DNA from: CAYVFC01 sp964450715 | GTDB taxonomy: Bacteria; Myxococcota_A; Polyangia; Polyangiales; JAFGIB01 | Direction of reading: 5' to 3' | DNA: 64,000 nucleotides | Assembly (NCBI GenBank): GCA_964450715.1 | Contig: CAYVFC010000003.1 | Span: 1-64,000, forward strand | Part shown: positions 16,240 to 26,105 of the stretch, one piece after another | Layout of the letters: each line of letters begins with the position of its first letter | Numbering within the stretch: the first letter of the stretch is position 1 | Notes under the pieces: generated by a model | Database searches by the model: none | What the model saw: the letters and a program-made list of their open reading frames with translations, nothing else | What the model was told of the DNA's origin: nothing | Program-made: the position numbers and the translations under genes

Positions 16240-17880
16240 CTACGAACCCAGGATGGTATCCAGCGAGCTCTTTTTCGGTTGGGGCTCGTCGTCATCGGCG
16301 CCCAGCACCGAGTCCAGGATCCGTTCCTTGCCGGCCGGCCGGGCGGGTTTCGCTGGAACGGGCGCCTTCTGCCGGCGGCTTACCCGGCGTTTCGGCGCCG
16401 CGGCCGGCTTCGAGGCCGAATCGACCGCATCGCTCTTCGCGCGCGCGCGGGCGGCCGTTGTGCCCCGGTCATCCGTCGCGCTCGGCCGATCGGCCCGGTC
16501 GGCGACCGCGGCGTCCGCTCGCCTCGCGGCCAGCGCGTTTTTATTTGCGATATCCGTCGCGCTCGATTGCGACCCCGGCGGCTCGTACGGGTGAAGCTCG
16601 TTCATCGCGTCGGTCGATCCGTTCTCGTCCGTGTCCCCGCCGCCGCCCGCGCCCCCGGCGAAAAAGCCCACCGCTACCAGCGCGCCGCCCAGCAGTATCG
16701 CGGCCAGACCCAGCAGCGGCGCGCGACTGGATATCGTCCGTCGCATGGGCACGTTGACCGGCTGCAGGGTCGACGACTCCGCCGCCGCCTTGGCCTGCGG
16801 TCCGGCGGCCGAGGTCACGGCAGCCGCGTCGGCAGCCGCGTCGGTCCGGGCTTCGGGCGCGCCGCCAGGTACCGCGTAGGTCTCCTCCGCCGGGTCTCCT
16901 CCGCCGGCCGGCGAGTCGCCGGGCGGGGAAGCGCCCGGGGAGCCCGGCCCGGCTTCGTCTTTGATCGGCGAATCCAGCCCCCCGACCGGATGGTCGTTGC
17001 TCGCTTCCCAGTCCAGTTGTTGATCGGGAAAGAAGGGCGCGAGCGCCTTGGCCAGGCTGGCCACGTCCTGGTAGCGCGTCTCGAGTGAGCTCGATATCGC
17101 CCGCTTGACCACGGCGTCGAGCTCGGCCGGAAGCTCCTCGACGTGCTCGGTCATGGGGGTCGGGTTGCCCTCGTGAATCTTGATCGCCAGCTCCAGGATG
17201 CTCCCTTCGTAGGGCATCTGCCCGGTGAGCACCTCGTAGAGGATGACGCCCAGCGCGTAGACGTCGGTCTGGACGGTGACGTTCCTGGCATCCTGTAGCT
17301 GCTCGGGGGACATGTAAAGGAGCGTGCCCATGGTGCTCCCCTCCTGGGTCAGGGTGCCCTGCCCCCTACCCTCGGTCACCTTGGCGATGCCGAAATCGAG
17401 CACCTTGGGGGTCCAGCCCTCGGGCGTCTCGGCCAGGAAGATGTTCGCCGGCTTGAGATCGCGGTGCACCACGCCCTTCTGGTGGGCCGCGTAAACGCCC
17501 CGCAATACCGGTCCCATGACGCGGCCCGTTTGCTCCAGCGGTAGGCGCCCCTCCCCCAGGTAGTCGCTCAGCGACTGACCTTCGAGAAACTCCATGACGA
17601 TGTACGGGGCGCCCGTCTCGGTGCTGATGTCGATGGGCCTGACCACGTTGGGATGCTCGATGCGCGCTGCGACCTGGGCCTCGGTCAGGAAGCGTTTGAC
17701 CGCCACCTCGTGGCTGGCCAGATGCGGCATCAACCACTTGATGGCCACGCGGTTGCCGAGCACGGTATGGGTGGCCGCATAGACCGCGCCCATCGCTCCC
17801 TCGCCGATCTTCCTGTCGATGCGATACTTGCCGTTGTCGACCAGGTCGCCGACCTGGGGGAGCTGTGGTTCGCTACTCAC
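16240..17880 (-). CDS. Hanks-type Ser/Thr protein kinase, membrane anchored
   Basis: 546 residues from a GTG. The kinase domain (about 18-285) has all key elements: GEGAMGAVY P-loop (27-35), VAIKWL with Lys48, Glu67, HRDLKPANI with Asp141 and DFGIAK with Asp162, and an SPEQL APE-type site. A long Pro/Ala/Gly-rich linker leads to a single membrane helix (about 383-405, LLGLAAILLGGALVAVGFFAGG) and an Ala/Lys/Arg-rich extracytoplasmic tail that ends in a KKSSLDTILGS-type segment. No sensor domain was recognised in the tail. The kinase lies beside the FHA-cyclase and TPR/PEGA genes, which suggests a signalling group. Confidence 0.92.
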   Translation of the reverse strand: MSSEPQLPQVGDLVDNGKYRIDRKIGEGAMGAVYAATHTVLGNRVAIKWLMPHLASHEVAVKRFLTEAQVAARIEHPNVVRPIDISTETGAPYIVMEFLEGQSLSDYLGEGRLPLEQTGRVMGPVLRGVYAAHQKGVVHRDLKPANIFLAETPEGWTPKVLDFGIAKVTEGRGQGTLTQEGSTMGTLLYMSPEQLQDARNVTVQTDVYALGVILYEVLTGQMPYEGSILELAIKIHEGNPTPMTEHVEELPAELDAVVKRAISSSLETRYQDVASLAKALAPFFPDQQLDWEASNDHPVGGLDSPIKDEAGPGSPGASPPGDSPAGGGDPAEETYAVPGGAPEARTDAAADAAAVTSAAGPQAKAAAESSTLQPVNVPMRRTISSRAPLLGLAAILLGGALVAVGFFAGGAGGGGDTDENGSTDAMNELHPYEPPGSQSSATDIANKNALAARRADAAVADRADRPSATDDRGTTAARARAKSDAVDSASKPAAAPKRRVSRRQKAPVPAKPARPAGKERILDSVLGADDDEPQPKKSSLDTILGS

Positions 17881-17985
17881 TATGGATCCGCGCTGTCGGC
17901 CGGGATTTTGGAGCCCGGATCAGTGTACCGCATTTCCGGGGCACGGACGACCGCGGGCCGATCGCCGCGGCAAACCGAGCGGAAA

Positions 17986-19008
17986 TCAGAACCGGCCGTC
18001 CAGGCAAAGACCTGCCACCGACGGGCCGACCACGGGCGTGACGCTCGCCGATTCGCTCGGCTCGCCCGGCAGGACGAAGTGCAGCACCACGCCCGTGCCC
18101 ACGGTCAACACGCCGGCCACCCAGAGCACGTCGGTCACGGTCGCCAGGGTGTCGGCGCTCTGCTTGGTCGATTCGAGATCCGGGTCGCAGACGTCGTCGC
18201 GGCACTTCTGCTCCAGCTCGCTCTGCTCCACCAGTGCCATCACCCCGGTCACCGCGGCTCCGATCAGCATCGCGCCGCCCACGCCGGCCACCACCACCGG
18301 AACCAGGGGAAACCCGCCGCCGGTATCCTCTGCTCTCTCCGACCCGGGAGCCGAAGCCGAATCCGCTGTGGAAGCCGGCGACGCGGCCGCAGGCAAAGCG
18401 GCAGCCGGTGCAGCCGCCAGCTCGGTCTCGGGCGCCCGTGCCTTTTGCAGCACGTATATGAGCTCCTTGCTCTCGCCGCCCTTTACCTCGAGCTCGGCGG
18501 TCAGCGTCTGGTAGCCGTCCGCGGATACCGTGACGGGGTGACGGCCAGCTTCCAGAAAGGCCCGGCCCTTATCGTCCAGCTCGAGGGGCTGGTCCGCGAT
18601 CTTTATCTCGGCCTCCCGCGGAGAGAGCTCGACCGTGAAGGCGCCCACCCGCTGGCGCGCCCGCTCGAGCAGGCTCTCGGCTTTTTCGCGCCGCTTGTCC
18701 TCGAGCGGGTAGCGCTGGATTCCCTCTTGCAGGTTGCGTACCGCCCGCACGTTGTCGCCATCCTCCAGCGAGCAGCGGCCGATGGCCAGGTAGACCAGGG
18801 GATCGTCGGCTCTAAGCGCGCGCGCCCTCTCGAAGTAGTGCACGCAGGCCTTCCAGTCCGAGTCGATCACCGCCGCTTCCCCCTTTTTCAGCAGCTGCTC
18901 GTAGCTCTCCCCGGATCCGGCGTCGCCGTTGGGCCTGCTCTGCGCGGCGACCCCCCGGGGCACGCCGATAACCGCTACCATCATCAAGACGCTCGGTCCG
19001 ATTCGCAT
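17986..19008 (-). CDS. TPR/PEGA-domain exported protein with C-terminal membrane helices
   Basis: About 340 residues from the ATG at 19006-19008, supported by GCAGGAGGA upstream. An N-terminal signal peptide (to VAAQ) is followed by a tetratricopeptide-like helical region (about 33-110) and a PEGA-type beta domain (VELSPREAEIKIADQPLEL...GRHPVTVSADGY). Two hydrophobic segments follow (about 235-260 and 297-315). Proteins of this type are common in myxobacteria next to Ser/Thr kinases and are thought to act at the cell envelope. Function not known. It is encoded just downstream, on the same strand, of the propeller lipoprotein. Confidence 0.75.
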   Translation of the reverse strand: MRIGPSVLMMVAVIGVPRGVAAQSRPNGDAGSGESYEQLLKKGEAAVIDSDWKACVHYFERARALRADDPLVYLAIGRCSLEDGDNVRAVRNLQEGIQRYPLEDKRREKAESLLERARQRVGAFTVELSPREAEIKIADQPLELDDKGRAFLEAGRHPVTVSADGYQTLTAELEVKGGESKELIYVLQKARAPETELAAAPAAALPAAASPASTADSASAPGSERAEDTGGGFPLVPVVVAGVGGAMLIGAAVTGVMALVEQSELEQKCRDDVCDPDLESTKQSADTLATVTDVLWVAGVLTVGTGVVLHFVLPGEPSESASVTPVVGPSVAGLCLDGRF

Positions 19009-19060
19009 GGGCTTCCTCCTGCCTTCGAGCGCCTCCACTTCCCTCGACGCGCTTCGACGA

Positions 19061-20725
19061 TCAAGGAACATACTTCGCCGTCCAGATGTTGTTACCGTCC
19101 GTTTGATCGATGTGTCCGGTGACCAGGACGTTGTTCTCCGAGTCGGCGGCGATGGCGTAGGCGGTGTCGTGACCGTCGGCGTCGCCGTTGCGGGTCCGCG
19201 TCCAGAGCACGACGCCGTCCGAGCTGTACTTGCGGACCCAGGCGTCAGCTCCCTGGGCGGCGTCGAGCTCGCTGCCGGCGACCAGCACGTTGCCCCGGGC
19301 ATCGACCGCTACGCCGTATCCCCGGTCGTCGCCGTCCACGCCGTTGTTGTTGTAGGTCTCGCTCCAGAGCAGCGATCCGTCGGCGCCGTCGAGCTTGCCG
19401 ATCCAGATATCCGCGCCCTGGCCCGAGACGGTCTGGTAACCGGCCACCAGCACGTCATCCTCTCCATCGATAGCGATGGCCCGGCCCTCGTCGGGCAGAT
19501 CGCCGTTGCCGGAGAAGGTGGCGGTCCACAGCTCGGCCCCGTCCGGATCGTACTTGCGAACCCAGATGTCCGTACCCTGGCCCGTGACGGTCTGGTAACC
19601 GGCCACCAGCACGTTGTCCGCGGAATCGACGGCAATGCCGTAACCGACATCGTCGCCATCCGCGCTGCCGTTGTGGGTCCGGGTCCACTGCTCGCCCGAG
19701 CCGCTGCTCCCATATTTGCCGATCCAGATGTCGCCGCCCTCGCCCCCGAGCCCGACGGTACCGGTGACCAGCACGTTACCCGCCGAGTCCAGCGCCACGC
19801 CGTAGCCGTAGTCAAAGCCGGCGCTGGAGTCGGGCTGCTGGCTCCACGGCGCTGCTCTGCCCTCGGCGCCGTACTGCAAAAGCCAGATATCCGTATAGCT
19901 GTCGGCGGTGAGCACGTAGCCCACGACCACGGCGTCGCCCGCGGAATCGACGGCAACGCCGCAACCCCGGTCATCGCCGCTCGACTCGCCGTTATAGTAG
20001 CGGTCGTCCGTCCACAGGGCCGTTCCCGCCGGGTCGTACTTGACCGTCCAGATATCCCTGCCCGACGCGCTACCGTCGCCGCAGGAGGTTCCGGTCACCA
20101 GCAGGTTGTCCGAGGCGTCCGCGGCAACGCCGAAACCGCGGCTGTCGCACTCGGCGGCGCTGTGCAGCCGCTCCCACTCGCGCGTGCCGACCGCGCAGCC
20201 GCCGCCGCCGTCGCACCGGCCGGTCGAGCTCTCGCACGAGGTCTCGCTACGCTGGTAGTTGCTCTGGCATACACCCTGCCCGTCGCAGGCATCGGGCAGA
20301 TCGCACTCGGTCTGGCTCGGGTCGCCGCAGGCCGTTCCTTCGGCTACGGCGCAGCTTCCCGCCACCTCGTCGCAGGTGTCGTTGCACTCGTCGCCGCCCT
20401 GGCACGGATCGCCCGCGTGGGTGCAGTTTCCCTCGGCGTCGCAGCTATCCACGCCGTTGCAGAAGATCCCGTCGTCGCAGCTCTGCCCCTCGTCCAGCCA
20501 GAAGCAGCCGTCGCAGCAAGCGTCGCCTTCCGAGCAGGTGCATCGACCGCCGTCTTGCGGCGAGCCGCCGTCGTTCTCGCCGGCACTGCCGCCGTCATCC
20601 GTATCGCGGAACACGTACTTGTCCGTGTCGATGATCGTCGAGCACGAGGTGAGCAAAAAAAGCGCGGGCAAGAGTATCGCCGCGTTCGGGGCAATTCGTT
20701 TTAGATCTCTCGTCGCCATGTTCAT
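19061..20725 (-). CDS. Lipoprotein with seven SBBP-like propeller repeats
   Basis: About 554 residues from the ATG at 20723-20725 (GAGG upstream). Lipobox LLTSC with Cys28. A Cys-rich segment of about 150 residues (CDGCFWLDEGQSCDDGIFCN and further disulfide-type patterns) precedes seven repeats of the form GYGVAVDSAGNVLVTG...DIWVRKYDPDGAELWT, which is the SBBP-type repeat and would close a seven-bladed beta-propeller. Repeats begin near GFGVAADAS, GCGVAVDSA, GYGVALDSA, GYGIAVDSA, GRAIAIDGE, GYGVAVDAR and AYAIAADSE. Surface location is likely; ligand unknown. Confidence 0.82.
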   Translation of the reverse strand: MNMATRDLKRIAPNAAILLPALFLLTSCSTIIDTDKYVFRDTDDGGSAGENDGGSPQDGGRCTCSEGDACCDGCFWLDEGQSCDDGIFCNGVDSCDAEGNCTHAGDPCQGGDECNDTCDEVAGSCAVAEGTACGDPSQTECDLPDACDGQGVCQSNYQRSETSCESSTGRCDGGGGCAVGTREWERLHSAAECDSRGFGVAADASDNLLVTGTSCGDGSASGRDIWTVKYDPAGTALWTDDRYYNGESSGDDRGCGVAVDSAGDAVVVGYVLTADSYTDIWLLQYGAEGRAAPWSQQPDSSAGFDYGYGVALDSAGNVLVTGTVGLGGEGGDIWIGKYGSSGSGEQWTRTHNGSADGDDVGYGIAVDSADNVLVAGYQTVTGQGTDIWVRKYDPDGAELWTATFSGNGDLPDEGRAIAIDGEDDVLVAGYQTVSGQGADIWIGKLDGADGSLLWSETYNNNGVDGDDRGYGVAVDARGNVLVAGSELDAAQGADAWVRKYSSDGVVLWTRTRNGDADGHDTAYAIAADSENNVLVTGHIDQTDGNNIWTAKYVP

Positions 20726-20864
20726 CGTCGAGCCTCGCTCAACCGTAAGATGCCATGATATCGCTTCCGAACGGTATGCTGTAGCCGAGGCGCGGGGGAA
20801 GCCCGCGGCGCGAGTGGAGACCACGGGGCATCAATAGCCGCGCCTCATGCCGAAAAGACGCATC

Positions 20865-23800
20865 TCACGCTGAAGGCTCCGGCGAGGCCGGCTCGGACGA
20901 GGGGGGCGGAACCGGGGGCAGGATGGTGCAATCCTGCAGCGGCGCGGGCGCAAGCGCGGCCGGGTCGTCGCGCCAGGCGGCGAGCCATTGTTGCCAACCG
21001 AGCTGTTGGCGATCGAACACGACGCGGCGCCGGTCGAGCAGGGGCGGGCGTGCGGCCGGGGCCGGGCCGCGGACGCGCGGCCGCATGGTCGAGGGGCGGA
21101 TGAGGCTGTCGAGCTTGTAGACGATCTCGGTACGGTAGTCGGGCTCGGGCCAGACCAGCAGGTGCTTGCCGGTGACGTCGTAGGTGGCGCCCGGGCCGAT
21201 GGCTTCGCGTATCTGCTCGCGCACCAGGTTCACGCCCGCCAAGCGGTATAGTCCCGCCAGCGCGTTCTCGAAGAGCACGGCGGCAAGGCCGGTTTCCTCG
21301 GCGGGCTCCGCTTGCGCAGCCGGATCGGCTTTTGCGTCACCCGAGGTTCCCCGGCTCCCTACCAGCGCGCTCACGAAGCCGGGCTCGGGCATGCTGGCCA
21401 GCAGCAGCCCGCCCTGCTCCTCGAGAGCTATTTCGCAGGCCGGCGCCGGGTCCAGCGCCGGGCAGGCCAGGCGCAGGTGGATGCGGTGCGAGCCGCAGTT
21501 GACCGTTTCGACCAGAACCGGTCCGTGGGGCCAGCCGGGCGACCGCACGAGCAGCGCCAGGATCTCGCGCTGTACCAGGCGGCGCACCGCGGTCTCGACC
21601 TGCCCGAGCTGCTCGCGGAACTCGGCCCGGTAGCCGCCCGGCGCCTGGCCCCCGGGCGCGCTGCCGCGCGCGCCGCCGTCCGAACGGGTGCGCTGCAGCT
21701 CGTGCTCGCGCTGCGCGTTGCGCCTGAGCCGCTCGTAGATCTTGGGCAGCGTGCCCGAGTGCAGCCCCGGCAGCAGCAGCATGGCCACCGTCTCGCCGTG
21801 CGGCCCGAAGGGCAGGGGCTCGAGCAGCCGCGGCATGGCGGCCCGGTAGAGCTTGCGGTTCTCTTTCAGCTCCCAGGCCAGGAAACCGAATACGCTGGGT
21901 AAAATGAACACGGTGACGCTGACGAAGGCGCCGAGCGCGACGGTCAGCAGCGGCGGGAAGAGGGTCTCGAAGTACGCCACCACGGCGGCGGGAACCGGCA
22001 AGAGGATGGGTAAGGTGAGCTTGTGGGCGACCGTGGCCACCGGGAAGTGCTTGAGCGGGTTGAGCTCCGGCTCCACGAAGAGGGTGACGTACATGCGCAC
22101 CAGGTAGGCCAGCGAGCCCCAGATCAGCGCGGCGGCCGCGCTTACCGCCAGTGTGGCGCGGTTCTGACCGGGCCGGAAGCGCAGCATCTCGTCCACCCGG
22201 TACATGGCTCGCTCGATGCGGTCCATCAGCCTGCTGAACAGGTCCGCGATCAAACCGATGAGCCCGGGCAGCACCTGGTGGCTGAAGACGTGCCAGCGCG
22301 GCGCTACCCAATCGAAGAGCAGCTCCTCTATCCGCTCGCCCATGCGCGGCCCCGACACCAGAGCCACCAGCAGGAAGACCTCGCAGGCCATCAGCTCGGC
22401 CCAGGGCATGTCCAGGGAGTGCGCGAACCAGGTGTTTCTCGTCAGAAGATAGGCGAGCGCGCCCGCGGCTGCCGGCGCTAAGACGCGGCGAAGCGCTGCG
22501 CGAACCGGCCGTATGCGGAAGGCGCGCGCCACGGCGCGGCGCTGTAGCAGCCAGCGCGGCAGGTGGATGAACAGCGCGAGCAGCAACCAGCCGATCCAGC
22601 CCAGCAGCTTGAGCGTTGCCCCCCGGAAAAGCGGCAGGTGGGCCAGGGCCAGGGTCAGCAGCGCCGTGGCCAGAAACGATACGGGCGTGAGCAGCGCGAC
22701 CGGGCGGTGGCCCAGCGCGCTCCAGAGCGGGTTGATTGCGATGTAGCCGAGCCCCTCCAGCAGCAGATAAGAGCCACCAAAGGGCAGCAGGAAGAACCAG
22801 AAGAGGAAGCGGCCCGTCCGGATGCCGAAGGCGAGCGAGGTCAGCCGCTGCAGCCCCCGCAGATAGATCTCGCCGCCGCGGTAGACGCCGTCCAGCGATC
22901 GGGCCAGCAGCCGATCGAGCTGCAGCAGCTCGTCGCCCTCGATGAGCTGCCGGCCGCCGGACAGGTCCCCGAGCCGGAGCCGGTTGCGCGACAGCGCGTC
23001 GCGCAGACGGCTGAAGCTGGTGAAGCCGCGTTCCACGATCTCGTCCAGCAGCTCCTCCACCAGCCTGTCCCGCGCCACCTGCTCGACCATCGCGCCCGGC
23101 CGCAGTCCCACTGTATCGAGCGCCTCTACGATGGCCGACCGTAGGGCCAGCCGGACGTTGTCGTCCGCGCGCTGTACGGCTCGTTCGAGCGTGCGGCAGA
23201 GAAGGCTGCGGTCGGACCGCTCCAAGCGGGCGCAGGCGGATTTACGGGCGGCAGCGCGCAGGTGGCCGGCCACGCGGACCTCGCGGGTGGCCGGAAGCGG
23301 GCGCACTAGCGGCTTTTTGCCGCGCGAGAAGATCCAGCGCGCCGGGTCCAGGGCGGAGCGCGGCCGCTCGAAGGCCTCTGCCGCGCGCTGCAGGTCGAAC
23401 AGCAGGCGGGCCTCCAGCGAGTAGCGCCGGCCACGGTGCGGTGCCGCTACCTCCAGCAGGGGAATCAGAAGCTGCCTCCACTGCTCTGGCGTGCGCAGCG
23501 GGTAGGGGGACTGCTCGAAGGCGTCCAGGGCCGCTTCCAGCCTGGCGCCGAGACCGCCCAGGTCTGCCTCGACCTGCTGTCCGATTCTCTCGTCGGCGAT
23601 GGTCCGCGAGGCGCACGCATAGAGAAAGGCAGCGCGCACCTGGTTTCCCTTGGATCTGGCCGCGTCGCCCGCGCGTATCATGCGCCTGGCTTGCCGCGCG
23701 CTCGGCGGCGGGCGCGGGCAGGGTGCGGCCGGTTGCGGGGACGCCTCCGAATCGGAGGTGCGTACCGAAACGCCGGAGCCGGGTGGCGAAAGCTCGCTCT

Positions 23801-24443
23801 TCAGGATGGTGCCGAGCAGCGGCGAGAGGCGCTGCTTCAACGCGTCTACGTCCAGGTCCAGCCCGATGACCTCGTCGACCTGCTCGGGCGACTCCAGGCT
23901 GGGAAAGGTGGGGGCGAGAAGCCCGGGCGCGAAGTGCCTGAGCTCCAGGTAGAGCGCCACAAACTCGATATAGTGCTGCCGTTCGTCGTGCGGCGGCAAC
24001 AGCAGCCCGTCGTGCCGCAGGATGGCGCTGGCCTCGTCGAACTCGTTGCGGCCGATGCGTTCGATGCGCTCCCGGATGCGGGCCGCGGTCAGCGTGCCCT
24101 GGCGTGCCAGCCGCTCGAGCTGCAGGTGAACGCGCGCGTGAAAGAAGTGCCGCAGCAGCCGCTCCCGCATCAGCTCGGGATTGCGCCGCGCGGCGCCCGA
24201 GGGCGGCGGGCGCTCGAGCAGCACCACCTCCTCGGGCAGCGACTCCGGGTCGGCGTCTATCTCGTCGGCGGCGACGATCCGCAACAGGGCCTCGCGGCCG
24301 ATGCCGTAGCAGTGAGAATGCGGCACCTGCAGGCTCAGTCCCAGCATCCCGCGATCGGTCAGGATGACCCGCCGCATCAGGCGGGGATCCACGATCAGCG
24401 CTCCCGCCTCCCGCAGCTCGGCCTCGATTCCGCTCGGCTCCAT
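20865..24443 (-). CDS. Large (1192 aa) polytopic membrane protein of unknown function
   Basis: The N-terminal ~480 residues are soluble and Arg/Leu/Glu-rich with mostly helical character and a Pro-rich break near 235-250. A membrane part follows with hydrophobic segments near 510-530, 555-600, 615-640, 670-720, 790-815 and 845-900. The C-terminal ~280 residues are again soluble, ending in a Pro/Ser/Glu-rich tail. No motif could be tied to a family. High Arg/Ala/Leu codon bias matches the neighbours, so it is native. A GGGGAGGG lies directly against the ATG, which is closer than ideal, so the true start may be a few codons in. It might be a membrane scaffold or channel-like protein, but nothing in the sequence decides this. 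Confidence 0.6.
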   Translation of the reverse strand: MEPSGIEAELREAGALIVDPRLMRRVILTDRGMLGLSLQVPHSHCYGIGREALLRIVAADEIDADPESLPEEVVLLERPPPSGAARRNPELMRERLLRHFFHARVHLQLERLARQGTLTAARIRERIERIGRNEFDEASAILRHDGLLLPPHDERQHYIEFVALYLELRHFAPGLLAPTFPSLESPEQVDEVIGLDLDVDALKQRLSPLLGTILKSELSPPGSGVSVRTSDSEASPQPAAPCPRPPPSARQARRMIRAGDAARSKGNQVRAAFLYACASRTIADERIGQQVEADLGGLGARLEAALDAFEQSPYPLRTPEQWRQLLIPLLEVAAPHRGRRYSLEARLLFDLQRAAEAFERPRSALDPARWIFSRGKKPLVRPLPATREVRVAGHLRAAARKSACARLERSDRSLLCRTLERAVQRADDNVRLALRSAIVEALDTVGLRPGAMVEQVARDRLVEELLDEIVERGFTSFSRLRDALSRNRLRLGDLSGGRQLIEGDELLQLDRLLARSLDGVYRGGEIYLRGLQRLTSLAFGIRTGRFLFWFFLLPFGGSYLLLEGLGYIAINPLWSALGHRPVALLTPVSFLATALLTLALAHLPLFRGATLKLLGWIGWLLLALFIHLPRWLLQRRAVARAFRIRPVRAALRRVLAPAAAGALAYLLTRNTWFAHSLDMPWAELMACEVFLLVALVSGPRMGERIEELLFDWVAPRWHVFSHQVLPGLIGLIADLFSRLMDRIERAMYRVDEMLRFRPGQNRATLAVSAAAALIWGSLAYLVRMYVTLFVEPELNPLKHFPVATVAHKLTLPILLPVPAAVVAYFETLFPPLLTVALGAFVSVTVFILPSVFGFLAWELKENRKLYRAAMPRLLEPLPFGPHGETVAMLLLPGLHSGTLPKIYERLRRNAQREHELQRTRSDGGARGSAPGGQAPGGYRAEFREQLGQVETAVRRLVQREILALLVRSPGWPHGPVLVETVNCGSHRIHLRLACPALDPAPACEIALEEQGGLLLASMPEPGFVSALVGSRGTSGDAKADPAAQAEPAEETGLAAVLFENALAGLYRLAGVNLVREQIREAIGPGATYDVTGKHLLVWPEPDYRTEIVYKLDSLIRPSTMRPRVRGPAPAARPPLLDRRRVVFDRQQLGWQQWLAAWRDDPAALAPAPLQDCTILPPVPPPSSEPASPEPSA

Positions 24444-24490
24444 CCCTCCCCTTGTCTGGCCCTTTGGTTGGCGGATGTCGAGTCAATTCG

Positions 24491-25096
24491 TTACCAGCTG
24501 AAGCGCGTCGCCAAAGCCGGCTCGTCCGGGCGACTCGGGTCCGTCTCATACACGCGGGCACTCTTTCGGAAGAGGCTTGCCAGAGTGGACATGTAGGCCG
24601 CGTACGCGTGGCGGAAGGGATGATATTGCACCAGCGGGTTGCCGTAGTCTTCCAGTTGAAACGCCGCCGGTCCGAGCCGCACCACCAGGCACGCGCCGCC
24701 CTGGTACATGCGTTCCCACATCTTGTCGTTCTTGGCCATCACCGCGGCGAAGGCCTCGACTGCTCTTCCGCTCTTGATCGCCGGGGAGAGGTACATCTCC
24801 GCTACGCGCACCGCCATGCGTCTGCCCGCGTCCTCGATGGTCGAGTTCGGAATGTTCAGTTGCGAGGCCGTCCTGTAATGTAGCTCCGCCGCCTCGATCG
24901 GAACCCAGCTGGTAACGATGGTAGACACGAGCCAGTCGCGGTCTTTCTCGGACAGGGCCTCCAGGTACCTGTCGTACACGCCCCAGCTCTTGAGGTTGTT
25001 TATAGCGTTTACCAGCAACAGGCCGCGCATATGGGTCACCCGCGGGCCATCGGGATGGACGTAGTCGAGGAGCACCTCTCCGTCAGGAGCGGGCAA
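24491..25096 (-). CDS. Conserved-looking hypothetical protein, 201 aa
   Basis: Starts at a TTG supported by AAGGAGAAGACC immediately upstream. The product is a single soluble alpha-helical domain with no signal peptide or membrane helix. It contains WVPIEAAELHYRTASQLNIP in the middle and PLVQYHPFRHAYAAYMSTL near the end. The shape and size recall the myxobacterial DUF2378-type proteins, but the resemblance is weak and was not confirmed. It stands apart from the acyl-CoA operon, separated from it by 181 bases in which nothing was seen, and is read in the same direction. Confidence 0.55.
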   Translation of the reverse strand: MPAPDGEVLLDYVHPDGPRVTHMRGLLLVNAINNLKSWGVYDRYLEALSEKDRDWLVSTIVTSWVPIEAAELHYRTASQLNIPNSTIEDAGRRMAVRVAEMYLSPAIKSGRAVEAFAAVMAKNDKMWERMYQGGACLVVRLGPAAFQLEDYGNPLVQYHPFRHAYAAYMSTLASLFRKSARVYETDPSRPDEPALATRFSW

Positions 25097-25277
25097 GGTC
25101 TTCTCCTTTTCGCCGGTGAAGCGATCTGACCGGAAACCGGTTTGTTAACGGCATAGACCGCCCCTGGATAAAGGCCACGAAGTACTCTGCCATTGTCGTA
25201 CGGTCTACGAAAAATTTCCACCCCGGCCGGGAGGACGCGGAACCATGGGGACGCTGAAAAGGAGACAAGCCCCCCTA

Positions 25278-26075
25278 TCATTCCCAGACCCTCTCCCCCG
25301 GGGCCGGCGGATCGATCGCGCCGCCGGCAAAGCACTGCGCGATCGACATCCACTTGTCAGCGATTTCGCCCGTGACCCGCAGTCCGGTGTCGGCCCGGTT
25401 GCGGCACTGGGTCACTACCAGGCAGAAGTCCTCGGCCGTGCCTTCGACCCGGTCGCTCTGGTTGGACTGGTTCCATTGCCAGGTAGCGCCCGAGGGCGCG
25501 GTCAGCTTCACATGAGGCGCCTCGGCCGGGGGCTCGAGCCCCCGGTTGATGAAGGTCCAGCCAAAGGTCTTGACCCCGATCACCGCCACATTCTTGATGC
25601 GATCGGTGTTCTCCCGCTTCACGCGGAGTAGATCGTAGATAGCCTGGCCGTGCGCCCAGGTCTCCATCTGCCGCGCGGTGGTGAACATCTTGACGCCCAT
25701 GTCCGGGCCGAACCATTTAAGCCGCAGCTGCGGGTCGGCCTCGCCCAGCCGGTCGCACATTTCGATATAGCCCCGGTGCCAAGTCTCGAGCAGCTCTGCC
25801 GGACCCTGTTTTCCCAGTTTTTGTCTGGCAAGGGCGGACAGCTCCACGCCCCCTAGCATGGCGGTGACCAGCTCGTCGGCGGCCTGCTTGAAATCGGTCT
25901 CCGAGGTCAGCGACTGAAGCGCCATCCGGTCGAAGTAGTGCAGGTGGGCGATGATGTCCCAGAGGGTCCAGTCGTTGAACAGGGTAGGCCGCTCCCAGGC
26001 ACTCGCCTCCAGGGGTTTCAAGAAATCGTACAGCGCGTCGCCTTCCTCGCGCATGTCCAGAGCTTGTTGCAGCAT
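25278..26075 (-). CDS. TIGR03084-like / DinB-fold metal-binding protein
   Basis: 265 residues. The N-terminal part, with DALYDFLKPLEASAWERPTLF, NDWTLWDIIAHLHYFDRMAL and later ETWAHGQAIYDLL, carries the three-His pattern (His44/46 and a later HG) of the DinB/maleylpyruvate-isomerase-N fold. The whole length matches the TIGR03084 family, which often accompanies acyl-CoA dehydrogenase and carboxylase genes. The C-terminal ~90 residues form a small alpha/beta SCP2-like domain. It probably binds a divalent metal; the reaction is unknown. It is the last gene of the catabolic operon, 30 bases after the dehydrogenase. Confidence 0.75.
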   Translation of the reverse strand: MLQQALDMREEGDALYDFLKPLEASAWERPTLFNDWTLWDIIAHLHYFDRMALQSLTSETDFKQAADELVTAMLGGVELSALARQKLGKQGPAELLETWHRGYIEMCDRLGEADPQLRLKWFGPDMGVKMFTTARQMETWAHGQAIYDLLRVKRENTDRIKNVAVIGVKTFGWTFINRGLEPPAEAPHVKLTAPSGATWQWNQSNQSDRVEGTAEDFCLVVTQCRNRADTGLRVTGEIADKWMSIAQCFAGGAIDPPAPGERVWE

Positions 26076-26105
26076 CTCTTCGCCTTTCGGTTAGGGCGTA
26101 GCGGC

